Source: Haemophilus parahaemolyticus (GTDB lineage: Bacteria > Pseudomonadota > Gammaproteobacteria > Enterobacterales > Pasteurellaceae). From it: a DNA stretch of 19,850 bases. Positions 14,503 through 19,850 of this stretch are shown here, one piece after another (position 1 is the stretch's first letter; every line of letters starts with the position of its first letter). The stretch is from positions 1-19,850 of the forward strand of contig NZ_JAHAHT010000027.1 in the NCBI RefSeq assembly GCF_018373095.1. The letters are read 5' to 3'. Both the position numbers and the translations under genes were made by a program. A model generated the notes under the pieces. The model was not told where the DNA came from and did no database searches. It worked only from the letters and a program-made list of their open reading frames with translations.

Positions 14503-14994
14503 TTAAGCCGCATCTCCTCGCAATGCTTTGACAAATAACACTTCATTTTCCAATTCGGTGTGGTTAGTTAAATCGGTTGAGAAAGTTCTTAAGCCGTTGT
14601 ATAGATTTTGCCAGCTAGTGCAAGCACCTTCTGGAGGGGTAAATTCGTGCGTGAGAGCAATAATCTCAGCCAAGTCGTTATGTGCTTCTGCGTGTTCGGC
14701 TTCCATCACTGAAATTGGTGCTGCTGCCATTGCTCCACGACCTGATTGAATAAGCGGGAACAACACTTGTTCTTCTTTCATCATATGCATACTCAAATCG
14801 TCATACACCTTACGAAGTACTTCCGCCAAGCCTTTCGGACAAGCGGGGTGATCTGCGTGGCGATTTTCTACTTTTTCTGCTAATTCGATTAATAGAGGAA
14901 GTTCTGAGCGGTGTTTTTGGTGGAAATTGGGCAGAATGTAATCAATGATTTCGCCTAAAGGACGGGTGTTAAAAGCAGTAATTTCAAAAGACAT
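14503..14994 (-). CDS. YtfE-like di-iron hemerythrin protein without the ScdA_N domain
   Basis: The 163-residue protein aligns with the C-terminal hemerythrin half of YtfE/ScdA/DnrN, proteins that repair iron-sulfur clusters or handle NO after nitrosative stress. Likely iron ligands are His28, His70, Glu74, His101 (His105 near), His145 and Glu149; MMKEEQVLFP, APISVMEAEH and YNGLRTFSTDLTNH are family stretches. E. coli YtfE is 220 residues and has an extra N-terminal domain with a Cys-Cys pair, which is missing here. I start at ATG 14994, seven bases after AGAGG; an ATG at 15009 has no ribosome site and would place that AGAGG inside the coding region. An FNR-like box lies about 100 bases upstream. 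Confidence 0.85.
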   Translation of the reverse strand: MSFEITAFNTRPLGEIIDYILPNFHQKHRSELPLLIELAEKVENRHADHPACPKGLAEVLRKVYDDLSMHMMKEEQVLFPLIQSGRGAMAAAPISVMEAEHAEAHNDLAEIIALTHEFTPPEGACTSWQNLYNGLRTFSTDLTNHTELENEVLFVKALRGDAA

Positions 14995-15064
14995 AGGTAA
15001 TCCTCTCATTATAAAATAATAACCAACTAAATTAGTCGGAATTTTACCCCTGTCATCAAGGAAT

Positions 15065-15070
15065 ACTATA
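15065..15070 (-). promoter_or_regulatory. Possible -10 of the hemerythrin gene
   Basis: Read leftwards, TATAGT (15070-15065), or the overlapping TAGTAT (15068-15063), lies 26 to 28 bases from the centre of the FNR-like box, close to the spacing of an activated class II promoter. No good -35 is seen, which fits activator dependence. Confidence 0.35.
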
Positions 15071-15089
15071 ATCAGAAGTAGGTAGCGAA

Positions 15090-15103
15090 ATGATTTATAT
15101 CAA
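15090..15103. promoter_or_regulatory. FNR-like box between hemerythrin gene and glnB
   Basis: ATGATTTATATCAA matches the FNR consensus TTGAT-N4-ATCAA at nine of ten fixed positions. It is centred in the divergent spacer, nearly the same distance from a possible -10 on each side. FNR activation of ytfE has been reported in H. influenzae. Confidence 0.5.
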
Positions 15104-15122
15104 AGATCCGCCAAAATTTTGC

Positions 15123-15128
15123 TACAAT
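15123..15128 (+). promoter_or_regulatory. -10 element of the glnB operon
   Basis: TACAAT (15123-15128) is preceded by TG one base upstream (extended -10). No clear -35 hexamer is seen 17 bases ahead. The predicted start near 15135 leaves a leader of about 24 bases before glnB. Confidence 0.45.
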
Positions 15129-15158
15129 ACGCCCATTTATAACCGAAAAGGGCAAAAG

Positions 15159-15497
15159 ATGAAAAAAATTGAGGCGATTATTAAGCCGTTTAAATTGGAT
15201 GATGTGCGCGAAGCCTTGACTGATGCAGGTATTACAGGGATGACAGTTACCGAAGTGAAAGGTTTTGGCAGACAAAAAGGGCATACTGAACTTTATCGTG
15301 GTGCAGAATATGCGATTGATTTCTTGCCAAAAGTAAAAGTGGAAGTGATTGTACTTGATGAACAAGTCGATGGATGCATTGAGGCGATTATGGATGTAGC
15401 TCAAACGGGCAAAATTGGCGACGGTAAAATTTTTGTCTATGAGGTGGAACGTGCAATCCGCATTCGTACGGGTGAAGAGAATGAAGAGGCACTATAA
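15159..15497 (+). CDS. glnB: Nitrogen regulatory protein P-II
   Basis: PII senses 2-oxoglutarate, ATP/ADP and, through uridylylation, glutamine, and steers glutamine synthetase control. The product from ATG 15159 is exactly 112 residues, the standard length. It starts MKKIEAIIKPFKLDDVREAL, carries the T-loop with the modified Tyr51 in ELYRGAEY, and ends with the C-loop ERAIRIRTGEENEEAL. An in-frame ATG at 15090 would add 23 residues not found in PII and would begin inside the FNR-like box, so I reject it. The Shine-Dalgarno (AAGGGC) is weak. No amtB is adjacent; lspA follows three bases after the stop, so it leads an operon with lspA, ispH and sdhE. Confidence 0.95.
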   Translation: MKKIEAIIKPFKLDDVREALTDAGITGMTVTEVKGFGRQKGHTELYRGAEYAIDFLPKVKVEVIVLDEQVDGCIEAIMDVAQTGKIGDGKIFVYEVERAIRIRTGEENEEAL

Positions 15498-15500
15498 AGG

Positions 15501-16064
15501 ATGAAGCATAAAACAGGATTAGTTTGGCTATGGCTGAGCTTGGCGGTGATTGTGGGTGATTTGTGGTCGAAATATGTGGTGGTAACCCATTTCCGTTTTT
15601 ATGAAAGCGTGAACGTATTGCCGATTTTTAATCTGACTTACGCTCGCAACTACGGGGCAGCATTTAGCTTTTTAGCGGATCATGATGGTTGGCAAACGTA
15701 CTTTTTCTTAAGCTTAGCGGTTGTAATTTCCGCGGCTTTAACCGTGATGCTCTATCGTAATAAAGAGATACAAGCGGTTAAAAAATGGGAAAATGTTGCG
15801 TATTCGTTGATTATTGGTGGGGCGCTAGGCAATGCGATTGATCGTGCTGTGGATAAGTGTAGCTTGCTTGGTTTTACGCCTGATGAACCTTACAACCGCT
15901 TAAATGTTTGCCAAGGCTATGTAGTTGATTTTTTTGATTTTTATTGGAATTGGGATGGCTACCATTTTGCAACTTTCAACGTGGCAGATATTGCGATTTC
16001 GATCGGCGCGGGCTTGTTGGTGCTAGCCGCATTTTTTGAAAACAAGAAGAAAAAGAGTGATTAA
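15501..16064 (+). CDS. lspA: Lipoprotein signal peptidase (signal peptidase II) with an extra loop
   Basis: LspA cleaves the signal peptide of prolipoproteins after lipidation, in the inner membrane. The 187-residue protein has four membrane helices, the NLTYARNYGAAFSFL motif, NAIDR (111-115), the catalytic Asp143 in VVDFFDF and Asp163 in FNVADIAISIG. Between NAIDR and VVDF there are about 23 residues (including Cys120 and Cys137, around residues 117-138) where E. coli LspA has only a few, which explains the excess over the usual 165-170 residues. The insert is periplasmic by topology. ATG 15501 follows the glnB stop by three bases, and the ispH ATG comes directly after its own stop. Confidence 0.95.
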   Translation: MKHKTGLVWLWLSLAVIVGDLWSKYVVVTHFRFYESVNVLPIFNLTYARNYGAAFSFLADHDGWQTYFFLSLAVVISAALTVMLYRNKEIQAVKKWENVAYSLIIGGALGNAIDRAVDKCSLLGFTPDEPYNRLNVCQGYVVDFFDFYWNWDGYHFATFNVADIAISIGAGLLVLAAFFENKKKKSD

Positions 16065-17009
16065 ATGAAGATTTTATTAGCCAACCCACGAGGGTTTTGT
16101 GCAGGTGTTGATCGTGCAATTTCGATTGTTGAACTTGCCCTTGAAATTCACGGAGCACCAATTTACGTGCGTCACGAAGTAGTACATAACCGCTTTGTGG
16201 TGGACGGTTTGAAAGCAAAAGGGGCAATTTTTGTGGAAGAGCTGGACGAAGTGCCTGATGACGCAATTGTGATTTTCTCTGCCCACGGCGTTTCTCAAGC
16301 AGTTCGCCAAGAAGCAAAACGCCGTGGATTGAAAGTGTTTGATGCCACTTGCCCGCTTGTTACCAAAGTGCATATGCAAGTAGCTCGTGCGAGCCGTAAA
16401 GGAACAAAAGCAATTTTAATCGGGCACGAAGGGCACCCTGAAGTGTTGGGCACAATGGGGCAGTATGATAACGAAGAGGGCGGAATTTATTTGGTGGAAT
16501 CGGTCGAAGATATTGCTAACTTGCCTGTTTCCAACCAAGATGAACTCACTTTTATGACTCAAACCACGCTGTCGATTGATGACACCAGTGGGGTGATTGA
16601 AGCGTTGAAAGAGAAATATCCAGCCATTCAAGGCCCACGTAAAAATGATATTTGTTATGCGACAACCAATCGCCAGCAAGCGGTACGAGAGTTGGCAAAA
16701 CAGTCGCAATTGGTACTCGTGATTGGTTCCAAAAATTCATCTAATTCCAACCGCTTGGCAGAACTTGCAAGCCGTATGGGTGTAAAATCGCAGCTAATTG
16801 ATGGACCTGAAGATATCAATCCAGGTTGGTTAGAAGGCGTGCAAACCATCGGCATTACAGCAGGGGCATCAGCACCTGAGGTGTTGGTACAATCGGTGAT
16901 TTCACACTTAAAAGATCTTGGCGCTGGTGAGGTTGAAACGCTTGAAGGCTTAGAAGAAAATATGTTCTTTGAAGTACCAAAAGAATTACGTATCAACGAA
17001 GTGCAGTAG
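16065..17009 (+). CDS. ispH: 4-hydroxy-3-methylbut-2-enyl diphosphate reductase
   Basis: IspH (LytB) is the last enzyme of the MEP isoprenoid pathway, making IPP and DMAPP with a [4Fe-4S] cluster. The 314-residue product has the three cluster cysteines at Cys12 (NPRGFCAGV), Cys96 (DATCPLV) and Cys197 (DICYATTNRQ), the GHEGHPEV motif with the substrate histidine, and the SSNSNRL and ITAGASAPE stretches near the end. Its ATG follows the lspA TAA with no gap, so translation is probably coupled; lspA-ispH is a conserved pair. sdhE follows after 18 bases. Confidence 0.97.
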   Translation: MKILLANPRGFCAGVDRAISIVELALEIHGAPIYVRHEVVHNRFVVDGLKAKGAIFVEELDEVPDDAIVIFSAHGVSQAVRQEAKRRGLKVFDATCPLVTKVHMQVARASRKGTKAILIGHEGHPEVLGTMGQYDNEEGGIYLVESVEDIANLPVSNQDELTFMTQTTLSIDDTSGVIEALKEKYPAIQGPRKNDICYATTNRQQAVRELAKQSQLVLVIGSKNSSNSNRLAELASRMGVKSQLIDGPEDINPGWLEGVQTIGITAGASAPEVLVQSVISHLKDLGAGEVETLEGLEENMFFEVPKELRINEVQ

Positions 17010-17027
17010 ATCGGAAGGAGTAAAATA

Positions 17028-17276
17028 ATGGCAGAAATTAACCGCTTTAAACTGGAATGGGCGTGTCGTCGCGGGATGCGTGAATTAGATAAAATGATTA
17101 TGCCGTTCTACCAAAATCATTTTGATAGCCTTACAGAAGCTGAACAACAAACCTTTGCAGAGATGTTGACTTATCCTGACCCAGAGCTTTTCCGCTGGGT
17201 AATGCATCAACTTCCAGCACCTACGCAGGCAATTATGGATGTGATTGAGTTGATGAGAAGTAAGATTGATAAATAA
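17028..17276 (+). CDS. sdhE: FAD assembly factor SdhE (succinate dehydrogenase/fumarate reductase flavinylation)
   Basis: The 82-residue protein belongs to the SdhE/YgfY family, which helps attach FAD covalently to SdhA or FrdA. The hallmark RRGMRELD stretch (the RGxxE motif) lies at about residues 14-21, followed by DPELFRWVM. ATG 17028 sits after GGAAGGAG. In Pasteurellaceae the usual client would be fumarate reductase FrdA; no client gene is in the window. Its family was once described as an antitoxin (CptB), but no CptA-like toxin gene lies beside it; a DUF805 gene follows after 22 bases. Confidence 0.93.
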   Translation: MAEINRFKLEWACRRGMRELDKMIMPFYQNHFDSLTEAEQQTFAEMLTYPDPELFRWVMHQLPAPTQAIMDVIELMRSKIDK

Positions 17277-17298
17277 CACCACATTTTCAGGAAAATAT

Positions 17299-17868
17299 AT
17301 GAACTGGTTTATCCAAGCACTCAAAAAAACATTTACCTATCGCGGGCGAGCACGTCGGGCAGAATTTGGTTGGTTTAACTTGATTTCATTTTTAATCAGC
17401 TTAGCTCTTATTATTGTTCCTGCAGTAGTATTCGATTTAGGTGGAAATCTTTTAGCGGCAACCTACCAATCTGAAGCAATCAGCATAATTACCAATGCAG
17501 GCACTTTGATTTTTGGACTTGCTTATTCTCTTTTTAGCTTGGTAACAACGCTCGCCCATTTTAGCCTTTCGGCTCGTCGCCTGCACGATTTAGGCTTCTC
17601 GGGCTGGTGGCAACTTGCAGTTTATTTAGGTTTGCCAATTATAGTATTCTTATCTTTTATCATTATAGATATCAATGAAGCAAATCCGAGCATCATTCCA
17701 GGTCTTATAGTGCCTCTCGCATTATTGATGTACGCTATCTATCTCGGTGTTTTGTTATTTATGGATGGACAACGTTTTACCAACAAATATGGCAAAGATC
17801 CAAAAGCAGAGCCCCAAACAGAGCCTGTTGAACAAACATCCATTAGTGTATTAGTGGATAAACCATAA
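17299..17868 (+). CDS. DUF805 inner-membrane protein
   Basis: The 189-residue protein has the features of the DUF805 (YhaH/YhaI) family: an N-terminal FIQALKKTFTYRGRARRAEF stretch, about four hydrophobic segments, the SARRLHDLGFSGWW motif between them, and FTNKYGKDPK at the end. The biochemical role of the family is unknown. I start at ATG 17299, preceded by CAGGAAAA; an upstream in-frame TTG (17266) lies within sdhE and lacks support. It ends with a short hydrophilic tail rich in Glu, Gln and Pro. It probably shares the glnB-lspA-ispH-sdhE transcript and is closed by the uptake-word hairpin at 17872-17921. Confidence 0.85.
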   Translation: MNWFIQALKKTFTYRGRARRAEFGWFNLISFLISLALIIVPAVVFDLGGNLLAATYQSEAISIITNAGTLIFGLAYSLFSLVTTLAHFSLSARRLHDLGFSGWWQLAVYLGLPIIVFLSFIIIDINEANPSIIPGLIVPLALLMYAIYLGVLLFMDGQRFTNKYGKDPKAEPQTEPVEQTSISVLVDKP

Positions 17869-17871
17869 TTT

Positions 17872-17921
17872 CAAGCGGTAGAATTTGTAAAAGATTTTGT
17901 AGATCTCACCGCTTGCTTTTT
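17872..17921 (+). terminator. Terminator built from an inverted pair of Apl-type uptake words
   Basis: CAAGCGGT (17872-17879) and ACCGCTTG (17908-17915) are perfect inverted copies with a 28-nt loop, followed by CTTTTTA. Paired uptake words serving as terminators are common in Pasteurellaceae. Confidence 0.7.
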
Positions 17922-17924
17922 ACC

Positions 17925-17953
17925 TTGAGAAATCTACCCAAATTGCCTACAAT
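17925..17953 (+). promoter_or_regulatory. pth promoter
   Basis: TTGAGA (17925-17930), 17 bases, TACAAT (17948-17953). The -10 ends 37 bases before the pth ATG and starts right after the preceding terminator. Confidence 0.65.
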
Positions 17954-17990
17954 ATCGCCTTTTATTTAACAGCCAATAGAAGCCAAAATT

Positions 17991-18575
17991 ATGTCGCAAA
18001 TTAAATTGATTGTTGGACTTGCCAACCCAGGTGCAAAATATGAAGGCACTCGCCACAATGCGGGCGAATGGCTTGTGAATGAACTTGCCAGAATGTATAA
18101 CGCTTCGCTCAAAGAGGAAGCAAAATACTTTGGCAAAGTAGCAAAAATCAATACTGCACAGGGCGAAGTTCGTTTGCTTGTACCCACTACTTTTATGAAT
18201 TTAAGTGGAAAAGCCGTGGGTGCATTAACGAATTTTTATCGTATTAAACCTGAAGAAATTTTGGTTGCTCACGATGAGTTAGATCTTCCCCCTGGTGTAG
18301 CGAAAATCAAACAAGGCGGTGGACACGGCGGTCATAATGGCTTGAAAGATATTATTGCAAGCCTCGGCAACAGCAATAATTTCTACCGTGTACGCATCGG
18401 AATTGGTCACCCAGGTCATAAAGATTTGGTGGCGGGTTATGTGCTTGGTAAACCTGCTCCACAAGACCAAGAAAAAATAAACTCTGCCGTAGATGAAGCA
18501 AGTCGCTGTGTGGAAGTACTATTTAAAGACGGCATTATGAAGGCGACTAACCGATTGAATGGGTTTAGGGCGTAA
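17991..18575 (+). CDS. pth: Peptidyl-tRNA hydrolase
   Basis: Pth recycles tRNA from prematurely released peptidyl-tRNAs. The 194-residue product is full length, with the catalytic His22 in TRHNAGEW, Asp95 in AHDELDLP, Asn12 in GLANPG and Asn70 in TTFMNLSG, plus the GGGHGGHNGLK loop. ATG 17991 has only a weak Shine-Dalgarno (AGAAG). It has its own promoter. ychF, a frequent neighbour, is not next to it; a spacer with paired uptake words and then a decayed gene follow. Confidence 0.97.
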   Translation: MSQIKLIVGLANPGAKYEGTRHNAGEWLVNELARMYNASLKEEAKYFGKVAKINTAQGEVRLLVPTTFMNLSGKAVGALTNFYRIKPEEILVAHDELDLPPGVAKIKQGGGHGGHNGLKDIIASLGNSNNFYRVRIGIGHPGHKDLVAGYVLGKPAPQDQEKINSAVDEASRCVEVLFKDGIMKATNRLNGFRA

Positions 18576-18619
18576 TTATTTAATCAATTAACCAAAATTG
18601 CAGAACCGACACCAAATCC

Positions 18620-18656
18620 GACCGCTTTGGCTGAAATGAACAAATAACAAGCGGTC
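18620..18656. repeat. Inverted pair of Apl-type uptake words after pth
   Basis: GACCGCTT (18620-18627) and AAGCGGTC (18649-18656) are perfect inverted copies; the second is the full ACAAGCGGTC word. The stretch after it is A-rich, not T-rich, so termination by this hairpin would need help. Confidence 0.6.
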
Positions 18657-18721
18657 AAAAAACTTCAGAAAGTTCCAATTCCTTTCTTAACTTTTAAACT
18701 CACTAAAATTAAGGAAGAAGT

Positions 18722-19077
18722 ATGAAGTATGCTTTTATAGATTATGAAAATCTAAATAATTTGGATGGATTAAATTTAGCTGAATATAAACGTATATTCT
18801 TATTTACAGGTTCAACAACTAAATCAATTAATTTATCCGAATCCTTCACGGATGAAATTAGCATCACTCTAATTACCGTGAAAGCGATAGCCAAGAATAA
18901 TGTGGATTTTCACATTGCGTATTACCTTGTCAAGTTGGGTTAAAAATTACAAACGCAAAAGTAAGTTATCTATAGTGAAGAAATTGTCTCTACATTGCTG
19001 AGACAATTAAGTTGAACACACGGCTATTTCCAAAAGCCGATGAAACCATTACGCAAGAGCTAACTTTATTGAAGTGA
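18722..19077 (+). pseudogene. PIN/NYN-type RNase gene, decayed
   Basis: An ATG after AGGAAG opens a 73-codon frame, MKYAFIDYENLNNLDGL, whose FIDYENL start (acidic Asp7 followed by Asn) is typical of small PIN/NYN-like nuclease-fold proteins; it continues through VDFHIAYYLVKL and stops at TAA 18941-18943. Beyond the stop, fragments in shifted frames still look coding: one near 18950-18975 reads ITNAKVSYL, and one from 19018 to TGA 19075-19077 reads TRLFPKADETITQELTLLK. The middle of the domain, with the remaining acidic residues, seems deleted and the tail frameshifted. The family call is moderate; the fact of decay is more secure. Confidence 0.55.
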
Positions 19078-19105
19078 AAAGTGCGGTGAAATTTAACCGC
19101 ACTTT
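19078..19105. repeat. Inverted pair of Hin-type uptake words
   Basis: AAAGTGCGGT (19078-19087) and ACCGCACTTT (19096-19105) are perfect inverted copies over 10 bases with an 8-nt loop. Each contains the 9-base Haemophilus-type core AAGTGCGGT, unlike the CAAGCGGT words elsewhere in the window. It ends one base before the Shine-Dalgarno of the next gene. Confidence 0.85.
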
Positions 19106-19116
19106 AGGAGAGAAAA

Positions 19117-19377
19117 ATGAGCAAACCCATTCTTTTTTATGCAGAAACATGCCCAGATACCGCGCCATTTGTCGCTGAGTTGGATCGCTTAGGCGTGGAT
19201 TACGATGAAGTAGAAATTATGACTTCATTGCCTAATCTCAAACAATTTATTCGTTTACGCGATAGCAATGCAGAATTTGATAACTCGAAAGCAAATGGCT
19301 ATTTAGGCATTCCTGCGTTGTTATTACCAAATGGCGATGTTGTTTTAGATGAATCCAAATTAAAAGAGATTTTCTAA
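19117..19377 (+). CDS. Glutaredoxin-like protein with a single cysteine (CPDT)
   Basis: The 86-residue protein has a thioredoxin/glutaredoxin fold pattern: a first strand KPILFYAE, the active-site stretch TCPDT with Cys12 as its only cysteine, a central DYDEVEI strand, and GYLGIPALLL with the cis-proline before the last strands. The second active-site cysteine is replaced by Thr15, so a dithiol mechanism within the site is excluded; a monothiol or non-redox role is possible. Such short glutaredoxin-related proteins are also known in Firmicutes. ATG 19117 follows TTAGGAGAG, a strong ribosome site. A lipoprotein gene begins one base after its stop. Its partner is unknown. Confidence 0.8.
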   Translation: MSKPILFYAETCPDTAPFVAELDRLGVDYDEVEIMTSLPNLKQFIRLRDSNAEFDNSKANGYLGIPALLLPNGDVVLDESKLKEIF

Positions 19378-19378
19378 A

Positions 19379-19758
19379 GTGATAAAAAAACGTTAGCTCT
19401 TGCAACTTCAGCGATGATTTTGACCGCTTGTAGCAATGCGCAACCACAAGCTGAAATGCCAATTGTGGGCGGTCAAACAGATGCTCACGGTTGCTTACCA
19501 AGTGCGAGACAGTCTTATTCTTATTTGAAAAAAGCCTGTGTACAAGTGTTTAATGTGGCGGATATTAAGCTAGACGATCCTGCGAATAAAACCCAAGCGG
19601 TTTATGGCATTCTTTCAGAAGATAAACAACAGATTGAAGTGTTTTCGTCTGATTTGCCAGAAAATACGGTTCTAGATGTGGTAAAAGGCGGATATGTCTC
19701 AAAAGATGGCAAAGTGCGTTTAATGAAAACCAAGAAAAGTTGGAAAATTCATAAGTAA
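19379..19758 (+). CDS. Small lipoprotein, start region frameshifted at an A7 tract
   Basis: From about 19381 the frame reads KKTLALATSAMILTACSNAQ, a lipoprotein signal with lipobox LTAC, followed by a small soluble domain (GCLPSARQSYSYLKKACVQVF, then VVKGGYVSKDGKVRLMKTKKSWK). No start codon is in that frame before ATG 19414, which would leave too little signal peptide. GTG 19379, one base after the glutaredoxin stop, is in another frame and runs into TAG; one more A in the run at 19384-19390 would join it, giving MIKKTLALATSAMILTAC. I do not recognise a named family, though I recall similar Pasteurellaceae hypothetical proteins. The mature part has a Cys pair. Its TAA overlaps the next ATG. 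If intact, the span is 127 codons. Confidence 0.65.
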
Positions 19759-19850
19759 TGAAGAAAGTCAGTTTTTTGCAATTTTTATTTAGAATTGGTG
19801 ATGACTATTTAATGTTTTTGCGAAATTTAACACCCGCTGTGTTGTTTTTA
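19758..19850 (+). CDS. Unknown protein, N-terminal 31 residues (partial at window edge)
   Basis: An ATG overlapping the lipoprotein stop (TAATG, 19756-19760) opens a frame to the window end, starting MKKVSFLQFLFRIGDDYL and turning hydrophobic. It may be a membrane protein, probably co-translated with the lipoprotein. Too little is visible to assign a family. Confidence 0.5.
   Translation, partial: MKKVSFLQFLFRIGDDYLMFLRNLTPAVLFL

Noticed and set aside
15090..15158. N-terminal extension of glnB from ATG 15090
   Set aside because: The extension overlaps the FNR-like box and -10, and PII proteins are 112 residues starting MKKIEAIIKPF.
17028..17868. CptAB-like toxin-antitoxin pair (sdhE plus following membrane gene)
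   Set aside because: The following gene has clear DUF805 motifs and is not CptA-like, and SdhE is better explained as a flavinylation factor.
18576..18646. Short coding-like stretch ending EMNK before TAA, a possible gene relic
   Set aside because: Fewer than 25 codons, no start codon, no family I recognise, and it overlaps an uptake word; too little to call.
1..19850. CRISPR arrays, tRNA/rRNA genes, insertion sequences, prophage
   Set aside because: No regular direct repeats, no tRNA or rRNA sequence and no transposase or integrase reading frame were seen on either strand.

Overview
The window looks like chromosome of a Pasteurellaceae bacterium. DnaG, DksA, PcnB, FolK, PrlC, PII, IspH, SdhE and Pth are all gammaproteobacterial in type. 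Short DNA-uptake words of the Apl type (CAAGCGGT) are scattered through genes and gene ends, which points to the Actinobacillus/Mannheimia/Bibersteinia/Glaesserella side of the family; species cannot be fixed by eye. Base composition is about 40% GC. Most of the window is core genome, with patches of gene decay and rearrangement at both ends.

Layout. 1-501: the 5' end of a D-2-hydroxyacid dehydrogenase gene (minus) abuts a 3' remnant of mqo. 579-1829: a WaaL-type polymer ligase (minus). 2093-4152: rpsU-dnaG, the macromolecular-synthesis pair, but without the usual rpoD behind it. 4505-7036: an HbpA/GbpA-type binding lipoprotein, then a lone SapF-like ATPase closed by a strong terminator. 7119-8105 (minus): a CodA-like amidohydrolase. 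8106-8521: a dense divergent control region. 8522-9517: thiB. 9738-12259: dksA, pcnB, folK. 12319-14349: prlC. 14503-14994 (minus): a short YtfE-like hemerythrin. 15159-17868: glnB-lspA-ispH-sdhE-DUF805. 17991-18575: pth. 18722-19850: a decayed PIN/NYN-type gene, a one-cysteine glutaredoxin-like gene, a lipoprotein gene with a frameshifted start, and the start of another gene.

Regulation is the richest part. Rightward from the 8106-8521 region runs a TPP riboswitch whose leader can form mutually exclusive helices, one hiding the thiB Shine-Dalgarno. Leftward, a TGn-TATACT promoter overlapped by a PurR-like box fires into a roughly 100-nt leader that ends in a strong intrinsic terminator, followed by a second terminator, before the amidohydrolase. 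That leader is either an independent small RNA with CUCCU motifs or an attenuator whose short ORF spans the first terminator, as in pyrBI. pcnB appears to start at AUU, as in E. coli. The hemerythrin and glnB share a central FNR-like box. No transposase, prophage, CRISPR array, tRNA or rRNA gene was seen.

No wholly new multi-gene system is evident. The best candidates for new biology are the leader/sRNA with its PurR-like box at 8136-8332, the AUU start of pcnB, the ScdA_N-less hemerythrin, and the A7 tract at the lipoprotein start.
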